The translations under genes were made by a program, and so were the position numbers. Positions 1 through 4,332 of a stretch of 7,967 nucleotides of DNA are shown here, in pieces; position 1 is the first letter of the stretch, and every line of letters begins with the position of its first letter. The notes beneath the pieces were generated by a model that searched no databases, was not told the DNA's origin, and was given only the letters and a program-made list of their open reading frames with translations. This DNA comes from Candidatus Nitrosopumilus sp. (lineage in GTDB: Archaea > Thermoproteota > Nitrososphaeria > Nitrososphaerales > Nitrosopumilaceae), in NCBI GenBank assembly GCA_018674605.1, contig JABGZU010000074.1, positions 1 through 7,967 on the forward strand. Direction: 5' to 3'.

Positions 1-48
1 ATTTTTAGAAATAACCCTGCTTCTTACTTTGGAGAATCAACTATGTCC

Positions 49-56
49 TTTATTTG
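49..56 (+). promoter_or_regulatory. TATA-like box for the gene at 78
   Basis: TTTATTTG is centred about 26 bases before the ATG at 78. That spacing fits a transcript starting at or next to the start codon (leaderless), and no Shine-Dalgarno sequence precedes the ATG. The same spacing recurs at most other plus- and minus-strand promoters in this window, which is the main support; the box itself is a weak match. Confidence 0.4.
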
Positions 57-77
57 TAATATTGTCATAATATTATC

Positions 78-452
78 ATGAGTATATCTGGAATGTACAT
101 GTTAAACACTGAAGAGTATTCTCAGGAAAAAATTCATCTAGCTTTAGAAACACTATACTTGGATAGGAAAAATCAGTTTCGTGAATTATCTGAAGTATTG
201 TTGCCTGAAAATGCAATTAACACAATGCCTACCTGGAGAGAATTTGTATTAAATTTTAGTCTAGATGTTGAATGTGCTTTTGAAGCATGGTCTGATCAAA
301 TCCCATTGACTACAAATTCACCTCAAAAGGCTTTGACTATTTTAAGAAGGTTATCTCGGGATAAAACATCTATGAATCAGTTGGTGCATTTGCTTAACAT
401 GGCCTATGATATTTCAACAGAATTTAAAGAGATTTACAAACGTCTAAAGTAA
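78..452 (+). CDS. Hypothetical helical protein, 124 aa
   Basis: I do not recognise this protein. It has no signal peptide, no membrane span and no metal-binding cluster. It is rich in Leu, Glu and Lys and appears mostly alpha-helical, with two Trp residues in the middle (around positions 53 and 71) and a basic C-terminus ending in YKRLK. That composition suits a small cytosolic protein. The ATG at 78 is chosen because a TATA-like box lies about 26 bases upstream and there is no ribosome binding site; in-frame ATGs at 93 and 99 are alternatives. It stands alone, with a T8 run nine bases after the stop codon and a gap of about 400 bases before the next gene. Probably a lineage-specific archaeal protein. 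The gene call is good; the function is unknown. Confidence 0.7.
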   Translation: MSISGMYMLNTEEYSQEKIHLALETLYLDRKNQFRELSEVLLPENAINTMPTWREFVLNFSLDVECAFEAWSDQIPLTTNSPQKALTILRRLSRDKTSMNQLVHLLNMAYDISTEFKEIYKRLK

Positions 453-456
453 TCTC

Positions 457-470
457 TATATTTTTTTTGT
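457..470 (+). terminator. T-run terminator after the 124-aa gene
   Basis: An unbroken run of eight T (461-468) begins nine bases after the stop codon at 450-452. Archaeal RNA polymerase terminates at T runs without needing a hairpin, so this is a likely 3' end. More T-rich sequence follows near 536-557 as a possible back-up. Confidence 0.5.
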
Positions 471-586
471 TAGACATTTGAGTTCTCATCTCAATTAAAG
501 TTGTATTAGGTTTTTCAGGATATTTTAGAGATTAATTTTTAGGATTTTTATTTTTAATTGATTATTATAAAATTATTCAGTATTAA

Positions 587-619
587 TAACCAAATTTTGG
601 TTAACATGATTTAATGTTA
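587..619. repeat. Two abutting inverted repeats
   Basis: TAACCAAA (587-594) and TTTGGTTA (596-603) form a perfect 8-base inverted repeat around a single T. TAACAT (602-607) and ATGTTA (614-619) form a second with a 6-base loop, sharing the bases at 602-603 with the first. The near-zero spacer of the first repeat suits a DNA-binding site better than an RNA hairpin, while the second could fold as RNA. Neither is followed closely by a T run, so a terminator role is unlikely. Confidence 0.35.
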
Positions 620-747
620 GTTTTAATTAATACAAAATCAAAAACAAGTAAAATTTGATCCTATAATCAATTTTTTCATAGTTTTTTTATTTTATCAAAA
701 TTTAGAAACTAAAAACAAGCCAAGATTACAAAGGAACATGAAAAGAA

Positions 748-761
748 GGGGGATTTGAACC
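748..761 (-). other. tRNA T-arm-like fragment (possible tRNA remnant)
   Basis: On the minus strand this reads GGTTCAAATCCCCC, which is the T-loop and 3' T-stem pattern of a tRNA (G-G-T-T-C-A-A-A-T-C-C). The bases just upstream on the minus strand (ending AGTTCGG) allow only two stem pairs before a C-C mismatch. The region that should form the anticodon arm pairs imperfectly (CTAGA with TCCAG, an 11-base loop), and no D-arm is recognisable. It could be a decayed tRNA 3' end left by an integration event, or chance. Confidence 0.2.
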
Positions 762-832
762 GAACTGGAATTCATGTTGATCTAGGCACACATTTTGTAT
801 AAAATGGATAATTGGAATTAATTTGCAATATG

Positions 833-838
833 CTTAAG
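833..838 (+). promoter_or_regulatory. TATA-like box for the gene at 862
   Basis: CTTAAG is centred about 26 bases before the ATG at 862, matching the spacing of the TTTAAA boxes at 2904 and 4304. The stretch TATAATTTTT (841-850) is an alternative but lies too close to the ATG for a leaderless start. Confidence 0.35.
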
Positions 839-861
839 TCTATAATTTTTACATAAACAAC

Positions 862-1095
862 ATGAAAGATGATAAAATGAAAATCATGTGTAAATGGTGT
901 AATGTTTCTATCCATTGTCATGTTGTTAGTGAAGAAATATCAGATCATCATGGATCTTATGGGATAGACAGTATCAAAATGGCTAAAATTAAAATTCACA
1001 AACATTACAAAGGAAAAAATTACTGTAAAGGCTCAGATAGAACAATTACTACCCCTCTAGATAAGATAAATGATAACAAAGTACACTATAATTAA
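862..1095 (+). CDS. Small putative zinc-binding protein, 77 aa
   Basis: This is a small basic protein with metal-ligand spacing near both ends. C10-x2-C13 sits in an MCKWC sequence, followed by H18, C19, H20 and H29-H30, then H46-x-H48 and C55 in a basic HKHYKGKNYCKG segment. The C-x2-C plus later H and C pattern suggests a C2HC-type zinc site, which could bind nucleic acid or stabilise a tiny fold; this is inference from residue spacing, and I do not recognise a named family. The ATG at 862 is favoured by a TATA-like box about 26 bases upstream; the in-frame ATGs at 877 and 886 would still keep the Cys pair. It is a single-gene unit: the next gene has its own promoter, and a short hairpin (1102-1116) follows the stop codon. 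Confidence 0.6.
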   Translation: MKDDKMKIMCKWCNVSIHCHVVSEEISDHHGSYGIDSIKMAKIKIHKHYKGKNYCKGSDRTITTPLDKINDNKVHYN

Positions 1096-1101
1096 GATAT
1101 T

Positions 1102-1116
1102 GATGGGATAACCATC
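1102..1116 (+). other. Short hairpin just after the 77-aa gene
   Basis: GATGG (1102-1106) and CCATC (1112-1116) form a five-pair stem with the loop GATAA, starting seven bases after the stop codon. No T run follows directly; the nearest is TTTT about 30 bases on. It may protect the mRNA 3' end or be incidental. Confidence 0.25.
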
Positions 1117-1207
1117 TAAATCTAGAAACACAATTGGATGTGTCTTTTACCACTGTAATAATAATTCATGTTTGAGTCTATATTTTTAGTAATAATCATT
1201 GAGTGGG

Positions 1208-1226
1208 TTATATTGAAATAATTCAA
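1208..1226 (+). promoter_or_regulatory. Promoter and small palindrome before the Sm-like gene
   Basis: TTATATTG (1208-1215) is centred about 25 bases before the ATG at 1236, fitting a leaderless transcript. Overlapping its right edge, TTGAA (1213-1217) and TTCAA (1222-1226) form an inverted repeat around ATAA. A repressor bound here would cover both the TATA box and the transcription start, so this is a candidate operator; no regulator can be named. Confidence 0.4.
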
Positions 1227-1235
1227 AAATAAAAC

Positions 1236-1466
1236 ATGTCGGATAATTTTGTTAGTTTATTTGCAAAATACAAAAATAAAATAATTACTGTAAAAATGAA
1301 TGATAGAAAAACTATCAAAGGAATGTTAATGGAATATGATAAAATTATGAATATGACTCTAGATGGTGCAAAAGATGTTTCAAGTGAAAACCCCCTTATT
1401 CTTGGAAGGACACTGATTAAAGGAAATAGTATTACTGCCATATCATTTCCTATTGAGAACAAATAA
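1236..1466 (+). CDS. Sm-like (LSm) RNA-binding protein, 76 aa
   Basis: The length and both Sm motifs fit the archaeal Sm-like family, whose members form six- or seven-membered rings that bind U-rich RNA and take part in RNA processing and turnover. Sm motif 1 covers about residues 14-47, with the typical G-x-L-x-x-Y-D-x-x-x-N-x-x-L pattern (G29, L31, Y34, D35, N39, L42). Sm motif 2 is LGRTLIKGNSITAIS, about residues 56-70, with the family's K/R-G-N core. The Asn in motif 1 and the KGN in motif 2 are the residues that contact RNA in known structures. There is no extra domain. The gene is monocistronic with its own leaderless promoter and is followed by a hairpin and T runs. The family call is firm; RNA partners cannot be read from the sequence. 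Confidence 0.9.
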   Translation: MSDNFVSLFAKYKNKIITVKMNDRKTIKGMLMEYDKIMNMTLDGAKDVSSENPLILGRTLIKGNSITAISFPIENK

Positions 1467-1485
1467 TTTTAAAATTGTCCATTTT

Positions 1486-1514
1486 AAATTTTATAAAATA
1501 AAATTTTTGTTTTT
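1486..1514 (+). terminator. Hairpin plus T-run terminator after the Sm-like gene
   Basis: AAATTTTA (1486-1493) and TAAAATTT (1499-1506) form a perfect 8-base inverted repeat with a 5-base loop. T5 runs at 1504-1508 and 1510-1514 overlap and follow the right arm. The position, about 20 bases after the stop codon, and the T runs make this a good terminator. Confidence 0.55.
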
Positions 1515-1801
1515 AATTCTCCTCTTTATCTAGTCTCATTTACAAATTCTTTGATCTTGTATTATAATTCTAGGTGGAAAATAGGCGTAAATTGGACGGT
1601 TAACATACTTTAACATTAAATGCATCCTATCTGTTGTTGAATATTTTCACTAAAACCCAAAGTTACAGTTTCAATTAGAATATTTTTTGACACATGTTGA
1701 TAATCATTTAATTACAAAAATCATTTCCATGCCCTGAAAGTAACATTTTAATGAAAATTTTTATAAATTTTATTAACTTGAATTTAAAATCATTGAAAAA
1801 T
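1515..1801. other. Long AT-rich gap upstream of the 25-aa peptide gene
   Basis: No ORF of useful length is seen on either strand. The part near 1573-1601 is a little richer in G (GGTGG, GGCG, GGACGG) than the surrounding sequence but has no clear fold. A TATA-like stretch for the next small ORF lies near 1759-1775. With the terminator before it, this gap is about 335 bases, long for this otherwise compact window, so a regulatory RNA or a long leader is possible but not shown. Confidence 0.4.
1759..1775 (+). promoter_or_regulatory. TATA-like region before the 25-aa membrane peptide
   Basis: The stretch contains TTTATAAA and then TTTATTAA. The second is centred close to 30 bases before the ATG at 1802 and would give a nearly leaderless transcript; the first would give a leader of about 10-15 bases. 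The run is so AT-rich that the exact box cannot be fixed. Confidence 0.3.
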
Positions 1802-1879
1802 ATGGGTCTTGGAGTAAAGATTGCAATTTTTGCAGTTATTGCTATTCTTGCACAAGCTTTTGGAATAATTTTCCTTTAA
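1802..1879 (+). CDS. Candidate 25-aa single-span membrane microprotein
   Basis: A complete ATG-to-TAA frame encodes 25 residues, starting MGLGVK and ending GIIFL. After a short N-terminus with one Lys (K6), residues 7-25 are almost all hydrophobic (Ile, Ala, Val, Phe, Leu) with one Gln at 18, long enough to cross the membrane once. That composition is unlikely from random AT-rich DNA, which would bring in Lys, Asn and stop codons. It precedes another single-span membrane protein on the same strand by 72 bases. The pair could be small subunits of a membrane complex; ammonia-oxidising archaea have several such small subunits in their respiratory and monooxygenase complexes, but I cannot assign it to one. 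Too short to be called by most gene finders. Confidence 0.5.
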   Translation: MGLGVKIAIFAVIAILAQAFGIIFL

Positions 1880-1922
1880 AAATTTAGTTTGCAGTTCATT
1901 GTGTTGCAGTGAAAACTTACTT

Positions 1923-1933
1923 CATTAATATTA
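1923..1933 (+). promoter_or_regulatory. TATA-like box for the 85-aa membrane protein gene
   Basis: CATTAATATTA is centred about 25 bases before the ATG at 1952, fitting a leaderless mRNA. No Shine-Dalgarno sequence is present between it and the ATG. Confidence 0.4.
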
Positions 1934-1951
1934 AAAAATGAAAACCAATTC

Positions 1952-2209
1952 ATGAACAAAACAATTATGGTTCTTGGAGGTATTGCAGTTGGCGTATTTG
2001 CAATGGCAGGCGCTATTGCATATGGTACTGCAAACCAAGTAAACTACATTCCTGAGGATGCAGAACCAGCTCTTGCGGCACAGCAAGGAGTGTTGACTCA
2101 AACTACTGCATTTTCACCTGCTTTGAATAAGGAAAAATGGCACCAAGATCCTTTTGAGGAAAAAGCAGCTGAAGTAAGAGCCAACTGGGAAAAAAATAAC
2201 GGGCAATAA
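1952..2209 (+). CDS. Small single-span membrane-anchored protein, 85 aa
   Basis: Residues about 5-25 form one hydrophobic segment rich in Gly, Ala, Val and Ile after a short positively charged start (MNK). The remaining 60 residues are soluble and acidic to neutral, with W63 and W79 and a charged C-terminal helix. By the positive-inside rule the tail should face outside the cytoplasm. The segment could be an uncleaved anchor or a signal peptide; A-x-A-like sites occur near residues 21-27. Codon use is richer in G and C than in neighbouring genes (GGC, GCG, GCA, AAG), which, with the strong terminator after it, suggests high expression. It may belong to a membrane complex, perhaps with the 25-residue peptide upstream. 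Small subunits of the archaeal ammonia monooxygenase or a terminal oxidase are possibilities to test; I do not recognise it as either. Confidence 0.75.
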   Translation: MNKTIMVLGGIAVGVFAMAGAIAYGTANQVNYIPEDAEPALAAQQGVLTQTTAFSPALNKEKWHQDPFEEKAAEVRANWEKNNGQ

Positions 2210-2210
2210 A

Positions 2211-2243
2211 TTATTTTTTTATTTTTTATTTTTTATTTTTTTT
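2211..2243 (+). terminator. Strong multi-T-run terminator
   Basis: Starting two bases after the stop codon of the 85-aa gene there are 33 bases made only of T with four single A, as successive runs of T (two to eight long) each separated by one A. This is the strongest terminator in the window and fits the archaeal T-run type; no hairpin is needed. It also reads as a short tandem repeat of ATTTTTT units. Confidence 0.8.
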
Positions 2244-2307
2244 AAACATAATCTGATTTGATACACTATTTTAAAATAAATTCGTTTTAAAATATTACAT
2301 TTACGTT

Positions 2308-2339
2308 AAAAAATATACAAATACCCTATTACTTGTAAT
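2308..2339 (-). terminator. Possible terminator after the two-CBS gene
   Basis: On the minus strand, after the stop codon at 2361, the sequence has a small inverted repeat (ATTAC and GTAAT, 2328-2339) and then a T6 run (2313-2308). Both features are weak, but together they are the best candidate for the 3' end of this transcript. Confidence 0.35.
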
Positions 2340-2360
2340 TACCAATATTTGATATTTTTC

Positions 2361-2822
2361 TCAATTATAAGGACTGTAATTTGCAAAAATTTTCACTACT
2401 GAATGAAAATACATATCCCTTACATCATCTTCTGTACAAACTGCCAATAAACTAACAATATCTCGTGCAGTTATTATTCCAACAACATTCTCACCATCAA
2501 TTACGGGTAATTTCATTATTTTTCTACCATACATTAAATCTGCAGCAGTTCTTACAGATTCATCTAAATTAATTGAAAATAATGGAGATGACATTATTTG
2601 CTTAATTGGGAGTGTAACGGGACATGCTTGAGCTACAACCTTTATTGCAAAATCTCTATCAGTTACAATTCCTACAGGGGAGTTATTTTCCATTACGATT
2701 ACTGCCCCAACTTTTGTATCTTCCATCATTTTTGCAGCTTCATTAATTGTTATTGATGCATCAACAGAAATTACTGATTTTGTCATTACATCTTCAATAG
2801 TCATAGTTTTTGCACTTCCCAT
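2361..2822 (-). CDS. Two-CBS-domain protein, 153 aa
   Basis: This cytosolic protein is a single Bateman module, two CBS domains in tandem at about residues 9-62 and 73-126. Such modules usually bind adenine nucleotides (AMP, ADP, ATP, sometimes SAM) and act as energy sensors. Each repeat keeps the ribose-binding T-x-x-D motif (T54-D57 in GIVTDRDF, T118-D121 in GIITARDIV). There is no attached enzyme or DNA-binding domain; the last 27 residues are a short extension with an acidic start (EDDVRD). The ATG at 2822 fits a leaderless transcript from a TATA-like box at 2842-2849; M7 is an alternative start. It diverges from a Usp gene across 111 bases that hold a centred motif shared with a second CBS/Usp pair, and a perfect palindrome overlaps its start codon, so regulated expression is likely. 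Domain call firm; ligand and partner unknown. Confidence 0.9.
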   Translation of the reverse strand: MGSAKTMTIEDVMTKSVISVDASITINEAAKMMEDTKVGAVIVMENNSPVGIVTDRDFAIKVVAQACPVTLPIKQIMSSPLFSINLDESVRTAADLMYGRKIMKLPVIDGENVVGIITARDIVSLLAVCTEDDVRDMYFHSVVKIFANYSPYN

Positions 2823-2845
2823 CTAATTATTATGTATAATTAGAT
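2821..2845. promoter_or_regulatory. Perfect 10-base-arm palindrome over the CBS start codon
   Basis: ATCTAATTAT (2821-2830) and ATAATTAGAT (2836-2845) are exact inverse complements around TATGT. The left arm includes the first bases of the minus-strand start codon at 2822, and the right arm runs into its TATA-like box (2842-2849). A protein bound here would block transcription of the two-CBS gene. In a leaderless mRNA only the left arm and perhaps the spacer would be in the RNA, so a DNA operator is likelier than an RNA hairpin. No such repeat occurs before the four-CBS gene. Confidence 0.5.
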
Positions 2846-2849
2846 ATTT
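2842..2849 (-). promoter_or_regulatory. TATA-like box of the two-CBS gene
   Basis: On the minus strand the sequence reads AAATATCT, centred about 24 bases before the ATG at 2822. It overlaps the right arm of the palindrome at 2821-2845. Confidence 0.4.
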
Positions 2850-2872
2850 GATATTAGTTAAGAATCTCATTC

Positions 2873-2893
2873 TTGAAAATCAATCAAGATAAT
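2873..2893. promoter_or_regulatory. Shared divergon motif, copy 1
   Basis: The 14 bases TTGAAAATCAATCA (2873-2886) occur again exactly at 4272-4285. The next seven bases match at five places, giving 19 of 21 identities. The core contains the inverted pair TTGA-AAA-TCAA. It starts 51 bases from the two-CBS start codon and ends 48 bases before the Usp start codon, just upstream of the Usp TATA box. It is a candidate binding site for a regulator of both divergent genes. Confidence 0.55.
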
Positions 2894-2903
2894 CGTTGTA
2901 GTC

Positions 2904-2909
2904 TTTAAA
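2904..2909 (+). promoter_or_regulatory. TATA box of the first Usp gene
   Basis: TTTAAA begins 30 bases before the ATG at 2934, ideal for a leaderless start at the A of the ATG. The same hexamer is found at nearly the same distance (29 bases) before the operon start at 4333. Confidence 0.6.
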
Positions 2910-2933
2910 CTTTACAATAACTTGTTTTGATAT

Positions 2934-3365
2934 ATGGCAACTGAAATAAAAAAAATACTTGTTCCACTTGATGGATCAAAAAATTCAATTCGGGCATTAG
3001 ATATGGCTATTCACATTGCAAGACAATCTCATGAAACAATTACTGCTCTATCAATTAAACCAGTACCTGGAATTTATGCCATACATCCATTAGGATTCTT
3101 AGATTTTAATTCAATTTCAGAAATAAAAAAATTACTTGAGAGCGCAAAAGTTAGAGCTGCAAAAAAAGGAATTCAATTAACTGGAAAAATGATTGTAGGT
3201 GAACCCGGACAGGATATTGCACAATTTGCAAATAATGTTAAAAACAAAATTGATTTAGTTGTGATGGGTAATCGGGGAAGAAGTTCTGCAAAAGAAATTT
3301 TCTTAGGAAGTACATCAAATCATGTTTTACATAAATCTAAAAAACCCGTATTAATTGTAAAATAA
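2934..3365 (+). CDS. Universal stress protein (UspA family), 143 aa
   Basis: A single Usp domain of normal length with the full ATP-binding signature. D13 lies in the first strand (ILVPLDGS), and the glycine motif G-x-x-G-9x-G-S/T is at G112-N-R-G115 and G125-S-T. This marks the ATP-binding class of Usp proteins, which are cytosolic dimers induced by energy or nutrient stress; the exact target is unknown. The gene has its own leaderless promoter (TTTAAA at 2904) next to the shared motif and diverges from the two-CBS gene. Its stop codon is only two bases from the stop of the convergent four-CBS gene. It is closely related to the Usp at 5208: both share KEIFLGSTSNHVLHKSK and a 26-base identical DNA stretch, so the two arose by duplication. 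Confidence 0.92.
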   Translation: MATEIKKILVPLDGSKNSIRALDMAIHIARQSHETITALSIKPVPGIYAIHPLGFLDFNSISEIKKLLESAKVRAAKKGIQLTGKMIVGEPGQDIAQFANNVKNKIDLVVMGNRGRSSAKEIFLGSTSNHVLHKSKKPVLIVK

Positions 3366-3367
3366 AA

Positions 3368-4222
3368 TTATCTAGTTAGAACCTGCACAATATCTGATTT
3401 AGTGATTATTCCACATAATTTTGATTTTTTAACAACTGGAATTCCGCTGATATTATATTTGATCATAAGGGTTATGGCATACTGGATATCTTTATCGCTC
3501 TCAACTGTAACTGGATTGGGTGTCATTATGTCTGTAGCATGAAATGGAAACAGATAGCTCATTTGATTTGAATTAATCTCATTCAATCCTTTCTTGAATT
3601 TGTATTCTTGAACTTCTTTAGGATCTGCTGAATCTGCAATCCATTGAGGTATTTTTGCAGGCACAAAATCTCTAAAAGTTATAATCCCTACAGGTTTTTG
3701 CCCTCTTTTTATAATTATTCGAGATATTCTATATTTTATCAATAAACTCTCAACAAGCAATATTGGATCACTTGGTTCAGCAAAAATTATCTTTTTTTGC
3801 ATTATTTTTGAAACTTTGATTGGAGTTGTTTCAGTAGTGAGGAAAATCTTTACAAGACTTGTTTTTGTTACAATTCCTTCTAGAGTATTATCTTCATTTA
3901 CGATAATTATTGAACTAATACTATATTTTTTCATCATTTTTGCACATTCTTGAATAGAATTATTCCTAGTTAATGTGAATATTTTTTTTGGTTTGAATTC
4001 TTTTGCTTTTACTGATTTAATTGGTTTTGTACCTAATCCATAAATTTTTTTGGCAATATCCTTTTCAGTTATAATCCCTACAGGTTTTCTTTTATCTACT
4101 ACTATCACTCGTTTTATTTTATTTTCTAATAGAATTTCTCTTGCTTTTGCAAGTGTTGTATTGGGACTTATTGTAATTGGATGTGTAATTATTTTTGATA
4201 ATTTTAAATTTCTTATATTCAT
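3368..4222 (-). CDS. Four-CBS-domain protein, 284 aa
   Basis: Four CBS domains fill the protein, at about residues 9-60, 70-128, 137-188 and 229-284, forming two Bateman modules with a longer linker (189-228) before the last domain. No other domain is attached, so it is probably a cytosolic nucleotide-sensing partner protein. The ribose-binding T-x-x-D is intact in domains 1 (T52-D55), 3 (T182-D185) and 4 (T274-D277); domain 2 has Ser in place of Asp (T119-S122) and may not bind ligand. Domains 1 and 3 share KPVGIIT and a 22-base identical DNA stretch (3677-3698 and 4067-4088), evidence of internal duplication. The start at 4222 fits a leaderless transcript from a TATA-like box at 4245-4252. 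It converges on the Usp gene with two bases between stops and diverges from the HPF/Usp operon across 110 bases with the shared motif. Confidence 0.9.
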   Translation of the reverse strand: MNIRNLKLSKIITHPITISPNTTLAKAREILLENKIKRVIVVDKRKPVGIITEKDIAKKIYGLGTKPIKSVKAKEFKPKKIFTLTRNNSIQECAKMMKKYSISSIIIVNEDNTLEGIVTKTSLVKIFLTTETTPIKVSKIMQKKIIFAEPSDPILLVESLLIKYRISRIIIKRGQKPVGIITFRDFVPAKIPQWIADSADPKEVQEYKFKKGLNEINSNQMSYLFPFHATDIMTPNPVTVESDKDIQYAITLMIKYNISGIPVVKKSKLCGIITKSDIVQVLTR

Positions 4223-4244
4223 AAAATCTCTAGTTTATAATTTG

Positions 4245-4252
4245 TTAAATAT
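4245..4252 (-). promoter_or_regulatory. TATA-like box of the four-CBS gene
   Basis: On the minus strand the sequence reads ATATTTAA, centred about 26 bases before the ATG at 4222, matching a leaderless start. Confidence 0.45.
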
Positions 4253-4271
4253 ATCATCCACAATATCTTTG

Positions 4272-4292
4272 TTGAAAATCAATCATGAGAAT
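4272..4292. promoter_or_regulatory. Shared divergon motif, copy 2
   Basis: This is the second exact copy of TTGAAAATCAATCA (4272-4285), with five matches in the next seven bases. It starts 50 bases from the four-CBS start codon and ends 48 bases before the operon's first ATG at 4333, the same geometry as copy 1. The gap to the TTTAAA box is 11 bases here and 10 at copy 1. Confidence 0.55.
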
Positions 4293-4303
4293 TTACATGG
4301 TGG

Positions 4304-4309
4304 TTTAAA
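4304..4309 (+). promoter_or_regulatory. TATA box of the HPF/Usp operon
   Basis: TTTAAA begins 29 bases before the ATG at 4333, placing the transcript start at or beside that ATG rather than at the HPF-like start at 4419. This is evidence that the short ORF at 4333 is the first translated unit of the operon. Confidence 0.55.
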
Positions 4310-4332
4310 GAAATTTAGAACAAATATAATTT

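Larger units (their letters stand above)
453..861. other. 409-base gap with inverted repeats and a tRNA-like T-arm
   Basis: No convincing ORF is seen on either strand. Four things are visible: a T8 terminator at the left end; two abutting inverted repeats at 587-619; a minus-strand fragment at 748-761 resembling a tRNA T-arm; and the promoter of the next gene near 833-838. The rest is low-complexity AT-rich sequence. A small untranslated RNA could sit around 587-790, but nothing in the sequence proves it. Confidence 0.5.

Noticed and set aside
741..860. Complete tRNA gene on the minus strand
   Set aside because: Only the T-loop is convincing; the T-stem has a C-C mismatch, the anticodon loop is too long and no D-arm is found.
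1223..1462. Minus-strand ORF of 79 codons opposite the Sm-like gene
   Set aside because: It is the antisense of a gene with clear Sm motifs; its hydrophobic look comes from the complement of Lys- and Asn-rich codons.
1697..1740. Possible C/D box guide RNA (TTGATAA ... CTGA)
   Set aside because: The C box mismatches the RTGATGA consensus and no D'/C' pair is visible.
1938..1955. Five-codon ORF (MKTNS) whose stop overlaps the ATG at 1952
   Set aside because: Too short to support, and the TATA spacing places the transcript start at about 1952, after this ORF.
2328..2339. ATTAC-TT-GTAAT palindrome as an operator
   Set aside because: It lies downstream of the minus-strand stop, not in a promoter; it is used only as weak support for a terminator.
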